Below are positions 6,865 through 15,380 of a DNA stretch of 19,750 nt, piece by piece (within the stretch, counting starts at the first letter, position 1; each line of letters begins with the position of its first letter). Under the pieces are notes generated by a model, which saw only the letters and a program-made list of their open reading frames with translations, was not told where the DNA came from and searched no databases. This stretch comes from Lachnospiraceae bacterium UBA3820. GTDB lineage: Bacteria; Bacillota; Clostridia; Lachnospirales; Lachnospiraceae. Location: assembly GCA_002369325.1 (NCBI GenBank), contig DFDU01000068.1, positions 1 to 19,750 of the forward strand. The letters are read 5' to 3'. The position numbers were made by a program, and so were the translations under genes.

Positions 6865-8064
6865 TTACCTCGGTGCCATAAGCTTGGTAATTCCTGCTTT
6901 AAGCCCATCAATCGTAAGCGGATACATATCATATATCTCGGCCAGTGTTCTTTCGGATTCCATCCATGCAAGGTCATTTAGTTTTCCGTGAAATCTCGGA
7001 TTAAGCCAGATAGCTTTTTTATATTTATCACGTAAAAGCTTATTCCATTCATAACCGCTTTTTCCATCATTTGGACCTCGGTAATTACCGTTTATATCAA
7101 ACAGCTCTTCAGGTGCCATTTGAGCATCACCAACGATAATAACCTTATAATCCTTATCCGTATGTCTGAAAAGATAATCAAGATCTACCCAGTTTCCCAT
7201 TTCACATTCCGCATCCTTGTATACCTTGCTATATATACAATTATGGAAATAATATGTTTTAACATCTTTAAAATGATTGGCTTTATGCACTGCCTGAAAT
7301 AAATCATTGCAAAGTTCGGAAAAAGGCATCATAGTTCCGCCGCAATCAAATAAAAGCAAAAGCTTAACCGAATTCTTACGGGGTTTATCAAATTCGAGTT
7401 TCAGATATCCTCCGTTGTTACAAGTCGAATCAATGGTTTTATCAAGATCAAGCTCGGTTTTTGCCACGTCAAGCTTGGCTGAAAACTGTCTTAATCTTCT
7501 GAATGCCATCTGAAATTGCCTTATATCAAGAGTTTTATCATGTCTGAAATCCTGATATTTTCTTTCGCCCATTACCTGAAAAGCAGATTGCTGGCCCGGA
7601 TGCCCTCCAATTCTGAGTCCTCCCGGATTCCTTCCACTGTGTCCGAAAGCGGAGCCTCCACTGGTACCTATCCAATAATTTCCACCATTATGTTCCTGAT
7701 TCTGTTCGGTGACACGTTCGCGATACATTCTCTTTGTTTCTGCCATATCACGCTTTTGTATATAGCTGTATATATCGGCATTGAGCTTTGACGTATCCAT
7801 TTCACCCTTATCAAGAAACTTCATTATGATTTCCGGCGGCATTTCCATATCAATATGGACATTTTTAAAATATTCCATAAATGCCATATCAAACTTATCA
7901 TAATCAGATTCAGTTTTAACAAGTATCATTCTTCCGAGGTTATATAAGCCTTCCAGGGACGAATAAGCAAGCCCCTTATCAAGAGCCTCCATAAATGTCA
8001 CCCATTCGGTAAGTGAAACATTTAGACCTTTTTCACGAAGAACATATAAAAAATCAGTAAACAA
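6865..8064 (-). CDS. CoxE-family VWA-domain protein
   Basis: This is a von Willebrand factor A protein of the CoxE type that works with MoxR AAA+ ATPases as a metal-insertion or chaperone pair; the client is unknown. The N-terminal half is helical. Residues 125-165 carry the family's Gly-rich WIGTSGGSAFGHSG and RIGG motifs, and the VWA domain spans about 233-390. The metal site reads DCGGTM (Asp240-Thr244) instead of DxSxS; the family usually has DxGGS. GDAQMAP (312-318) and IWLNPRFHG (352-360) also match the family. The start is TTG, touching the stop of the upstream ATPase gene, with AGAGGAGAG inside that gene's last codons about 9 bases before it. An N-terminus MFTDFLYVLREKGLNVSLTEW, typical of the family, supports this start. 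Confidence 0.88.
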   Translation of the reverse strand: MFTDFLYVLREKGLNVSLTEWVTFMEALDKGLAYSSLEGLYNLGRMILVKTESDYDKFDMAFMEYFKNVHIDMEMPPEIIMKFLDKGEMDTSKLNADIYSYIQKRDMAETKRMYRERVTEQNQEHNGGNYWIGTSGGSAFGHSGRNPGGLRIGGHPGQQSAFQVMGERKYQDFRHDKTLDIRQFQMAFRRLRQFSAKLDVAKTELDLDKTIDSTCNNGGYLKLEFDKPRKNSVKLLLLFDCGGTMMPFSELCNDLFQAVHKANHFKDVKTYYFHNCIYSKVYKDAECEMGNWVDLDYLFRHTDKDYKVIIVGDAQMAPEELFDINGNYRGPNDGKSGYEWNKLLRDKYKKAIWLNPRFHGKLNDLAWMESERTLAEIYDMYPLTIDGLKAGITKLMAPR

Positions 8065-8883
8065 TTAATAAACTCTCCTCTTATTAACTATGTCAATATC
8101 CTCATCCTTTTTAATCAAAACACCAAGATAAGGAAGCTTTGTTCTTATAATTTCAGGATCGATACCGCCTATTGTAAGTGCATTTAACCAATCTATCAAT
8201 TCTGATGTACTGGGTTTTTTTCTTACTTCCTTAATACTTCTGATCCAGTAAAATGTGTCCATAGCCTGCTTTAAAAGATTTTCATCGATATTTTCAAAAT
8301 GTACTCTTACAATTTCATCCATTTCTTCCTTCTCAGGGAATGAAATATAATGGAATATGCATCTTCTTAAAAACGCATCCGGAAGCTCTTTTTCGGCATT
8401 TGATGTAATAATTACTATAGGTCTTGTCTTTGCCTTTATGGTTTCCTTTGTTTCATGTATATAAAATTCCATCTTATCAAGCTCCCAAAGCAAGTCATTA
8501 GGAAATTCTAGATCCGCCTTATCAATTTCGTCGATAAGAAGAATAACCTGTTCCTCTGACTTAAAGGCTTCACCGAGTTTTCCAAGCTTTATATAACGTT
8601 TAATATCATCAACGCCTTCCTCACCGAACTGGCTGTCGTAAAGTCTTTGAATTGTATCATATACATAAAGACCGTCCTGAGCCTTAGTGGTTGATTTGAT
8701 ATTCCAGATATAAAGCGGCATATTAAATGCCTGGCTTATTGCCTCCGCGAGCATGGTTTTACCTGTTCCCGGCTCACCTTTTATAAGTAATGGCTTCTCC
8801 AAAGCTCTTGCAACATCAACAGCTGCCATAAGTTCTGGTGATGCAACATATTCCTTGGAACCTGTAAATTTCATTTCATTCAT
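8065..8883 (-). CDS. MoxR-type AAA+ ATPase
   Basis: This is an AAA+ ATPase of the MoxR branch, expected to remodel protein complexes together with the adjoining VWA protein. Walker A is GEPGTGKT at 36-43, Walker B LLIDEID at 115-121, sensor 1 the Asn of TSNAEKELP at 160-168, and Arg173/Arg174 of FLRRC are arginine-finger candidates. The length of 272 residues is typical of the CoxD-like subgroup. An AAGGAGA site precedes the ATG. It follows proA by 26 bases and directly abuts the VWA gene, so the pair is almost surely translated together. The cox genes of carbon monoxide dehydrogenase are not present, so the target complex is open. Confidence 0.92.
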   Translation of the reverse strand: MNEMKFTGSKEYVASPELMAAVDVARALEKPLLIKGEPGTGKTMLAEAISQAFNMPLYIWNIKSTTKAQDGLYVYDTIQRLYDSQFGEEGVDDIKRYIKLGKLGEAFKSEEQVILLIDEIDKADLEFPNDLLWELDKMEFYIHETKETIKAKTRPIVIITSNAEKELPDAFLRRCIFHYISFPEKEEMDEIVRVHFENIDENLLKQAMDTFYWIRSIKEVRKKPSTSELIDWLNALTIGGIDPEIIRTKLPYLGVLIKKDEDIDIVNKRRVY

Positions 8884-8909
8884 GTTTATTTCTCCTTTTG
8901 GATTTTTAC

Positions 8910-10151
8910 CTATTCTCTAACCTGTCCGTTACCGTAAATTATAAATTTTGTTGATGTAAGAGCCAAAAGTCCCATAGGACCTCTTGCATGAAGCTTTTGG
9001 GTTGATATACCGAGCTCGGCTCCGAAGCCAAACATAAAACCATCCGTAAATCTGGTTGATGCATTTACATATACACACGCAGAATCTATTTCATCAAGAA
9101 ATCTCTGGGCATTTTCATAGCTTTCGGTAATTATGGCTTCCGAATGTCCGGTGCTGTAGTTATTTATATGATCGATAGCCTCATCAATATTATCAACAAC
9201 CTTTGCGGAAATGATTTTTGCAAGATATTCTGTACCGTAATCCTCGTCGGTTGCAGGCTTTATATATGATGAAATAGATGTCGCTGTTTCATCGCCTCTT
9301 ATTTCGCAGTCATTTTCCGAAAGCATATCGACTATCATAGGTATCGCCTTATCGGCTATATCCTTATGTATAACAAGCGATTCACAGGCATTGCATACAC
9401 CAAGTCTTTGAAGCTTTGCATTTTTAATAATCGGAATTGCTTTATCCATATCTGCGGAAGCATCAATAAATATATGACAATTACCGGTTCCTGTTTCTAT
9501 TACCGGAACTGTTGCATTTTCCACAACGGTTCTGATAAGTCCCGCACCACCTCGAGGTATAAGCAAATCCACATACTTATCAAGACGCATAAATTGTTTT
9601 GCGAGCTCTCTGTCTGTATTTTCGATTAGATTAATGGCATCCTCGGTAATGCCTTCATTTATTAATACATCCTTAATTACCTTGACCAATGCAATATTTG
9701 AATTTATGCAATCACTTCCACCTCTTAATATTATGGCATTTCCTGTTTTAAATGTAAGTGCGAATCCGTCAATTGTAACATTTGGTCTTGATTCATATAT
9801 AAATCCGATTACGCCTATCGGAACACGTTTTTGACCGATAACCAGACCGTTCGGACGCTTTTTCATGGATAAAACCTCGCCTATAGGATCTTCAAGTGCT
9901 ACTACTTCTCTCACACCCTCGGCTATTCCCTCGAGTCTTTCCGGAGTAAGCTTAAGTCTGTCAAGAAGAGCATCTGACATTCCTTTATTTCTTGCATATT
10001 CCATATCCTTATCGTTTGCTGCAATTATTTCATCTGCATGAGCAACCAAAGCATCGGCTGACTTTAAAAGCACATTGTTTTTTTCATTCTGTCCAAGCTT
10101 TGCCAAAAGTCTTGACGCAGCCTTGGCTCTTTTTCCCAATTCTTCAAGCAT
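8910..10151 (-). CDS. proA: Gamma-glutamyl phosphate reductase
   Basis: ProA reduces gamma-glutamyl phosphate to glutamate-5-semialdehyde with NADPH, the second step of proline synthesis. I place the start at the ATG ending at 10151 (413 residues, MLEELGKRAKAA), because AGGAG lies 7 bases before it. A TTG further upstream at 10184 would add 11 untypical residues and leave the binding site inside the gene. Aldehyde-dehydrogenase-like motifs are clear: GFIYESRPNVTIDG (about 117-130), PRGGAGLI (199-206) and the nucleophile Cys256 in GVCNACESL. Its partner proB lies upstream in the same orientation, separated by the DUF896 and cyclo-ligase genes. A 103-base gap precedes it, with no promoter I trust. 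Confidence 0.96.
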   Translation of the reverse strand: MLEELGKRAKAASRLLAKLGQNEKNNVLLKSADALVAHADEIIAANDKDMEYARNKGMSDALLDRLKLTPERLEGIAEGVREVVALEDPIGEVLSMKKRPNGLVIGQKRVPIGVIGFIYESRPNVTIDGFALTFKTGNAIILRGGSDCINSNIALVKVIKDVLINEGITEDAINLIENTDRELAKQFMRLDKYVDLLIPRGGAGLIRTVVENATVPVIETGTGNCHIFIDASADMDKAIPIIKNAKLQRLGVCNACESLVIHKDIADKAIPMIVDMLSENDCEIRGDETATSISSYIKPATDEDYGTEYLAKIISAKVVDNIDEAIDHINNYSTGHSEAIITESYENAQRFLDEIDSACVYVNASTRFTDGFMFGFGAELGISTQKLHARGPMGLLALTSTKFIIYGNGQVRE

Positions 10152-10254
10152 ATCCATTCTCCTATCTTTTTTATTAATTAACAATTTATCTGTTATAAAC
10201 TATATTAAAATTTATTTTAACAACTATTTCCTATGCTTTTTATAAAATAACCAT

Positions 10255-10803
10255 TTAGTTTATTATTCTTTCTTCCGTTACGATTATTTCGGGCTTAATA
10301 TCATATTCCTCAAACGGGATATCCGGAAATATCTGCAATTCGTAACATACAGCCACTGTATGACACTTAGGATGTTTGGCAAGATATTTGTCGTAATAAC
10401 CCCCACCGTAGCCTATTCTTTTTCTATCCTCCGAAAAAACTGCACCCGGCATAATAATAAGTGTATTATCATCGGGGACCAGTACGTCTTTTGAGTCCGG
10501 CTCCTTTATTCCGTAAGCGCCTTCGATAAGCTTTGTATCCTTTTCATATCTGTAAAAATCCATCTTTTTATCAATAACTCTGGGAAGCCATACATTTTTA
10601 CCGTCTTTATAGCTTTGTTCCATAAGATATGATAAATCCACTTCATTATTTATCGACATATAAAGGCATATATCCTTTGCATTTTCGTATATTTCAAGCT
10701 CCGTAACATCATTGCATATTCCTCTTGAGATATATGAAGCTTCTTTTTTATCAAGACTGTTTCTTAAAAATAGTACGCTGTCCCTTATATCTTTTTTTTT
10801 CAT
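10255..10803 (-). CDS. 5-formyltetrahydrofolate cyclo-ligase
   Basis: This enzyme converts 5-formyltetrahydrofolate to 5,10-methenyltetrahydrofolate with ATP, recycling a dead-end folate. The protein has 182 residues, the normal size. It shows the N-terminal KKKDIRD segment, the substrate-region NNEVDL (52-57), VWLPRV (71-76), MPGAVFSEDRKRIGYGGGYYDKYL (118-141, containing the Gly-rich ATP/folate loop) and the C-terminal IIVTEERII. The usual MPGVAFD aspartate is a serine here (MPGAVFS). GAGG lies 6 bases before the ATG. It sits between the DUF896 gene and proA in the proline operon; no metabolic link is evident, so co-transcription may simply be convenient. Confidence 0.93.
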   Translation of the reverse strand: MKKKDIRDSVLFLRNSLDKKEASYISRGICNDVTELEIYENAKDICLYMSINNEVDLSYLMEQSYKDGKNVWLPRVIDKKMDFYRYEKDTKLIEGAYGIKEPDSKDVLVPDDNTLIIMPGAVFSEDRKRIGYGGGYYDKYLAKHPKCHTVAVCYELQIFPDIPFEEYDIKPEIIVTEERIIN

Positions 10804-10858
10804 TTTTTCCTCGAATTATATATATGATAATGTTCAAATGCTATATAAATAATCTTTT

Positions 10859-11086
10859 TTATAATTGCTTTTTCTTCTTTAACGGAATATCCTTTACATG
10901 TGTGATAGAACCGTCTTTTTCCTGAATATTAATATTATTAAGCTGGCTTACAAGATTTCCTTTTACACTGTCTATAAATTCACGTCTTAATATAGCCTGC
11001 TCTTTTTTTTCTTCATCGGTTAAACCCTCGGGTGTCTTACTTTTATGTGCAAGCTCATTTATTCTTTTTATCTTTTCATCAGTCAT
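10859..11086 (-). CDS. DUF896 (YnzC/UPF0291) family small protein
   Basis: A 75-residue protein with the DUF896 pattern: KIKRINELAHKSKT (5-18), LTDEEKKEQAILRREFIDSVKGNL (22-45), then a basic end. Members are short helical hairpins, and the B. subtilis homologue YnzC belongs to the DNA-damage-induced yneA operon, but its biochemical function is not established. Here it lies between proB (41 bases upstream) and the folate cyclo-ligase, so no SOS context is visible. GGGAG lies 8 bases before the ATG. Confidence 0.88.
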   Translation of the reverse strand: MTDEKIKRINELAHKSKTPEGLTDEEKKEQAILRREFIDSVKGNLVSQLNNINIQEKDGSITHVKDIPLKKKKQL

Positions 11087-11126
11087 TTATTAAATCTCCC
11101 GAATCATAAATATGTAAGTATAATGA

Positions 11127-11978
11127 TCAATTCTTATATCCTTTATTTACTATAAAGTCAAATGTATTAAATTTTTCGGAATCATGTGCGATAAATAAGG
11201 TTCCTACATCTTCTCCATCTATTAATTGATTTATTACTTCAAGATCCTCTGCACTTAATATTGCCATATCCGCACCCGAATCGGTAGCAATTCTTGCGGC
11301 AGAAATCTTTGTTGACATACCACCGGTTCCGTATGAAGAAATGGCATCCTTAGCCATTCCATCTATTCTTTCATTTATTTCCTCTACAATCGAAAGCTTT
11401 TTTGCATCCGGATTTTTATGTGGATCATCTGTATATAATCCGTCTATATCCGAAAGTATAATTAAAAGATCGGCATTTATAAGATGTGCAACTATAGCCG
11501 AAAGTGTATCATTATCGCCGAATTCTATTTCTTCCGTTGCCACGGTATCATTTTCGTTAACTATAGGAATAATTCCCTGTTGAAGTATTTCATTTAATGC
11601 ATTTTGTGCATTTAATCTTCTTTCATCATTTGTAATAGCATCAAAGGTCAAAAGAACCTGCGCTGCCAGATGATTATATTCCATAAAAAGCTTTTGATAC
11701 ATCATCATAAGCTGAGCCTGTCCCACCGAAGCGCATGCCTGTTTTAATGACACAGTTTTTGGTTTATAACTCAGCTTTAATGTCTGCCTTCCTACTGCTA
11801 TCGCACCCGATGAAACAAGTATAACATCTTTATCCTGATTTTTAAGATCACAGATAATACGTACAAGCTTTTCCATTCTTCGAAAGTCCACAAGACCTGT
11901 TTCTTCATGCATAAGTGATGAAGAACCTATCTTTATAACAATTTTCTTTTTGTCTTTAAGTTTATTTCTGTAATCCAT
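11127..11978 (-). CDS. proB: Glutamate 5-kinase, short form without PUA domain
   Basis: ProB phosphorylates glutamate to gamma-glutamyl phosphate, the first and usually proline-inhibited step of proline synthesis. The amino-acid-kinase fold is complete: VIKIGSSSL (14-22), VSSGAIAVG (55-63), IPIVNENDTV (137-146), FGDNDTLSA (153-161), LSDIDGLYTDDP (175-186) and GTGGMSTKI (218-226). The protein ends at 283 residues, so the C-terminal PUA domain of the E. coli type (367 residues) is absent, as in many Clostridia. AGAGGA lies 7 bases before the ATG. It follows the FAD oxidoreductase gene by 27 bases and is the first proline gene in the operon; proA is last, two genes downstream. Confidence 0.96.
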   Translation of the reverse strand: MDYRNKLKDKKKIVIKIGSSSLMHEETGLVDFRRMEKLVRIICDLKNQDKDVILVSSGAIAVGRQTLKLSYKPKTVSLKQACASVGQAQLMMMYQKLFMEYNHLAAQVLLTFDAITNDERRLNAQNALNEILQQGIIPIVNENDTVATEEIEFGDNDTLSAIVAHLINADLLIILSDIDGLYTDDPHKNPDAKKLSIVEEINERIDGMAKDAISSYGTGGMSTKISAARIATDSGADMAILSAEDLEVINQLIDGEDVGTLFIAHDSEKFNTFDFIVNKGYKN

Positions 11979-12005
11979 TTTTTTCCTCTTTCTTATATCA
12001 AAATA

Positions 12006-13703
12006 TCATTTTTTATATAAATCAAATAAATATCCGGCAGCCGCTTCAGCCACCTTGATTCCATCGACTGCAGCCGAGGTTATTCCACCGGCATAGCCTG
12101 CTCCTTCACCGCAAGGAAATATTCCTTTTATATTGCTCATAAAGTATTCATCTCTTAAAATTTTAACCGGCGAGGAGGTTCTTGTTTCTACTCCGGAAAG
12201 AATGGCATCGCCGTCATTAAATCCCTTTAATTTCCTGCCATAATCGTCAATTGCTTCAATTATAGCATTATTTACATAGCTAGGCAAACAATTATTTAGA
12301 TTTCCGAAGGAATAATTTCCTTTGATTTCAGGAAGGATTTTACCTGTTTGCACTGAGGTTTTATTATCCTTATAATCTTTAAACAACTGAACGGGAATCT
12401 TTCCGTTTCCTTCCTTAAAGGCAGCACTTTCGAATTTCTTTTGAAAATATACTCCCGATAATACACCGTATTTTTCAAAGCCTTCGGCTGCATAATCATC
12501 CGGAGTTACGTTACATACAATGGCACTGTTTGAATTTTTTCCGTTTCTATTATGATTACTCATTCCGTTTACGACACTTTGCTCCTTATCGGAAGAAGCA
12601 TTTACAACATATCCACCGGGACACATACAAAAGCTGTAAACATTTCTGCCGTTTGAAGAATGATAAGTCATTTTATAATCCGCTGTGGGAAGATTGTTAA
12701 ATTCGGTTTTCCCGTATTGAGCTCTGTTTATCATTTCAGCCGGATGTTCTATTCTAAGACCGATTGCAAAAGGCTTAGGTTCCATATTTAATTCATTAAC
12801 TTTTAATACCTCAAATGTATCTCTTGCACTGTGACCTATGGCAAGAATAAGTGCATTTGTATCATAATAGCTTTTCTTTCCGTCAAGCATTGATGTAATT
12901 TCAACAGAAAGCAAATTACCTGTTGATTTAGAAACATTATCATTTTTATTCACAAATCCCGTAAATTTTGAATTAAAAACAACCTGTCCACCCAGAGTGA
13001 TTATTTCATTTCGCATATTTGCCGTAACTTTACGTAATTCATTTGTACCTATATGAGGTTTAGCCTGAAAGCCTATATCAAAAGGGGCTCCGAAATTTAT
13101 AAAATCATCTATTACGGCCTTTATTCTTCCTGTTTTGTCCTTAACGCCCGTATTAAGCTTTCCATCCGAAAATGTCCCCGCTCCTCCTTCGCCAAACGAA
13201 ACATTTGATTCGGGATTTATACTTTTCCCTTCCCAAAAGCCTTCCACATCTTTGATTCTTTCCGAAACTTCTTTACCGCGTTCAAAGATAACCGGTTTGA
13301 AACCCATTCTCGCAAGATATAATCCGGCAAAATACCCTGCCGGACCGGAACCTATTATAATCGGAGACATGATAGACAAATCATTTAAATCATAAAGGGG
13401 AATTTTGTATTTAGGTTCATTTGTCAACATAATATTATTATTGTTGACATTCTTTTTTATGATATTTTTTTCATCAGGTGAGCTTATGTCAATTGATAAT
13501 ATGTATTGGAGTTTTGATTTATCCCTTGCATCAACGGAAAGTCGAACAAGCTTTTCTATTATATAGTCATCTGTTTTAATTAAAGCTTTTACACGTTTAT
13601 TAAGTAATCTGTTTTCATTAAGAATATTTTTTATATTATTTTTATTAAATGAATATATATCTATATCATTTATGTTAAGCTTAATTTGATTTAATCTTAT
13701 CAT
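12006..13703 (-). CDS. FAD-dependent oxidoreductase, COG2509 type
   Basis: This is a flavoprotein of the 'uncharacterised FAD-dependent dehydrogenase' group; the substrate is not known. A separate N-terminal domain of about 100 residues ends in an Asn-rich linker (85-90). The dinucleotide-binding motif IIIGSGPAGYFAGLYLA is at 115-131, the acidic strand end is at Glu141 (VIFERG), and the family motif GEGGAGTFSDGKLNT is at 171-185. The C-terminal FAD contact GEGAGYAGGITSAA starts near 532. Conserved Cys in YSFCMCPGGYVVNA is typical of the group. The start overlaps the end of the upstream flavoprotein gene by 23 bases, and its ribosome binding site GGAGAGGG lies inside that gene, indicating coupled translation. 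Confidence 0.9.
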   Translation of the reverse strand: MIRLNQIKLNINDIDIYSFNKNNIKNILNENRLLNKRVKALIKTDDYIIEKLVRLSVDARDKSKLQYILSIDISSPDEKNIIKKNVNNNNIMLTNEPKYKIPLYDLNDLSIMSPIIIGSGPAGYFAGLYLARMGFKPVIFERGKEVSERIKDVEGFWEGKSINPESNVSFGEGGAGTFSDGKLNTGVKDKTGRIKAVIDDFINFGAPFDIGFQAKPHIGTNELRKVTANMRNEIITLGGQVVFNSKFTGFVNKNDNVSKSTGNLLSVEITSMLDGKKSYYDTNALILAIGHSARDTFEVLKVNELNMEPKPFAIGLRIEHPAEMINRAQYGKTEFNNLPTADYKMTYHSSNGRNVYSFCMCPGGYVVNASSDKEQSVVNGMSNHNRNGKNSNSAIVCNVTPDDYAAEGFEKYGVLSGVYFQKKFESAAFKEGNGKIPVQLFKDYKDNKTSVQTGKILPEIKGNYSFGNLNNCLPSYVNNAIIEAIDDYGRKLKGFNDGDAILSGVETRTSSPVKILRDEYFMSNIKGIFPCGEGAGYAGGITSAAVDGIKVAEAAAGYLFDLYKK

Positions 13704-14934
13704 ATATTCCCTCTCCTGCCCTTATTCCGGATAAAAAGGCATAAGTCAGATTATAACCACCGCATATACCGTCTATATCCGTCATTTCTCCTATAGCATA
13801 AAGGCCGTCGTATTTCTTTATACTCATATCATGAGGATTGATTTCGTCAAGTTCTATACCGCCTGCAGTAACCTGAGCATTGTCAAAATCCTTTAATTCC
13901 TTGATTTCAAGTGTAAAATTATGCAATTTACAAATAATTTTTTGCAAAAATTCTTTGCTTTTTATTTCAGCCGGGTTCTTATCTTTGTTTTCTGATAAAA
14001 CTTCATCAATTATATATCCGGCCAATTTATCATTTATCAGGCTGTTTAGAATTGCTTTGGGTTTTCTGTAATTATTTGCTTCAAACAAATCTGTTATTTT
14101 CTTATCATCAAAATCGGGCAAAAAATCAATATTTACAAAGGCTTTTTCCCCTGATGAAATGAGATTTCCAACAATACCGGAAAGATTAAATATCATTATT
14201 CCGGAAATGCCGTAATCCGTAAATTGAATTTCTCCTTCTTCCTGTAATCCTTTTATATCTTTACCGGTTTCATCCGATATTGTTGCAGAAGCTTTAATTC
14301 GTATACCGGACAAAACGTTTATATTCTTTTTTGTTACAAGACCGCATAAAGAAGGCCTTAAGCTTGTAGTTTTGATTTTAAGCTTACCTGCAAGCGCATA
14401 TCCGTTAAAAGAACCTCCGAGACTCTTATACCCGGCACCGCCACAGGCAAGAACAACAATTTTTGCGGATATTATAGTCTTTTCTGCTTTTACATCAAAT
14501 CCTGTTTTTCTTTCTTTAATCTCTTCTACACAGGTTTTACACAATATTTTAATTCCAAGATCTTTAATCATATCCGTAAATGCCCACATAACCGATGAGG
14601 CCTGAAGAGAACGAGGATATACATAAGAATCGGCATCATATGTAACTATCCCGATTGAAAATAAGAAATCGGTTATTTCCTTATCGGGATGTTTACATTT
14701 AAAAAGCTTACTTAAAAACAGATCATATTTTTTGTCTGAAGAATTATAATATGATTCTAAACCTTTATCAAAATTATGATTAGTAAGATTGCATTTTCCG
14801 TTACCGGAAGCATATATTTTTCTTCCGAGCTTGGCTTCTTTTTCAACTATTATGCAGTTTAAACCTCTTTTTGCAGCAGTTATGGCACACGCCATACCGG
14901 AAGCTCCTCCGCCAACTATACATACATCGTACAT
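13681..14934 (-). CDS. HI0933-family (BaiN/RdsA-type) flavoprotein
   Basis: This is an NAD(P)/FAD-dependent oxidoreductase of the HI0933 family. The FAD motif is IVGGGASGMACAITAA (6-21), followed by the characteristic EKEAKLGRKIYASGNGKCNLTN (31-52) and, at the C-terminus, QVTAGGIELDEI and GEMTDIDGICGGYNLTYA (382-399). The length of 417 residues is normal. Members have been linked to bile-acid reduction or aminoacetone oxidation, but nothing here supports a specific substrate. The stop TAG of the BofC-like gene forms part of its TAGGAG ribosome binding site, and its own 3' end overlaps the next flavoprotein gene. The two flavoproteins are thus tightly linked, although they belong to different families. 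Confidence 0.92.
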   Translation of the reverse strand: MYDVCIVGGGASGMACAITAAKRGLNCIIVEKEAKLGRKIYASGNGKCNLTNHNFDKGLESYYNSSDKKYDLFLSKLFKCKHPDKEITDFLFSIGIVTYDADSYVYPRSLQASSVMWAFTDMIKDLGIKILCKTCVEEIKERKTGFDVKAEKTIISAKIVVLACGGAGYKSLGGSFNGYALAGKLKIKTTSLRPSLCGLVTKKNINVLSGIRIKASATISDETGKDIKGLQEEGEIQFTDYGISGIMIFNLSGIVGNLISSGEKAFVNIDFLPDFDDKKITDLFEANNYRKPKAILNSLINDKLAGYIIDEVLSENKDKNPAEIKSKEFLQKIICKLHNFTLEIKELKDFDNAQVTAGGIELDEINPHDMSIKKYDGLYAIGEMTDIDGICGGYNLTYAFLSGIRAGEGIYDKIKSN

Positions 14935-14942
14935 AAAATCTC

Positions 14943-15380
14943 CTAACTTGAAACCGATTCAAGAAAATCAAATAATTCCTCTAATGAATCAAACGAAATA
15001 TTATTCACTATTTTCTCATATTGATCTTTATCCAGTATTTTTAAAACTCCGGCATCAATATCCGTAAATTCGTATATTGTATCCATATCATTATAATAAA
15101 CGATTACATATCCATCCTGAATACCGAGAATATATTTATCCTTTGAATCCTTTAAATCGGTATTATCAATAAATGAATTTACACTTTTGGCATCTTTTAC
15201 ATTATATCCGTATGAAGATAAATCAGAATCGGCAAATTCATAATCATCTATCATTTCATCTGTCAAAACAACCTCATCTCTCACTTTTTTACGGCTGTGC
15301 TTATAAAATTCTGACGCAATAAGATATGAAATGCAAAAAACACATACCAATAAACCGATATATAAAAATAATTTCTTCAT
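14943..15380 (-). CDS. Membrane-anchored protein with BofC-like C-terminal domain
   Basis: A 145-residue protein. Residues 4-24 are a single hydrophobic segment that anchors it with the rest outside the membrane; 25-80 are polar and acidic. The end (about 82-145) shows YILGIQDGYVIVYYN, IYEFTDIDAGVLKIL and SLEELFDFLESVSS, which resembles the C-terminal domain of BofC, the forespore regulator of the SpoIVB protease in B. subtilis. This is pattern resemblance only, so the function is uncertain. I chose the ATG ending at 15380 (GGGAG 8 bases upstream) over the GTG at 15389, which overlaps that site. A perfect inverted repeat flanks the binding site (separate feature). Confidence 0.75.
   Translation of the reverse strand: MKKLFLYIGLLVCVFCISYLIASEFYKHSRKKVRDEVVLTDEMIDDYEFADSDLSSYGYNVKDAKSVNSFIDNTDLKDSKDKYILGIQDGYVIVYYNDMDTIYEFTDIDAGVLKILDKDQYEKIVNNISFDSLEELFDFLESVSS

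Noticed and set aside
10149..10184. Upstream TTG start of proA
   Set aside because: The AGGAG site lies inside that extension and is correctly spaced from the ATG ending at 10151, where family similarity begins.
10152..10254. Possible promoter or hairpin in the gap before proA
   Set aside because: TTAAAAT and ATTTTAA form an AT-only stem with a two-base loop, and no -35/-10 pair with proper spacing was found.
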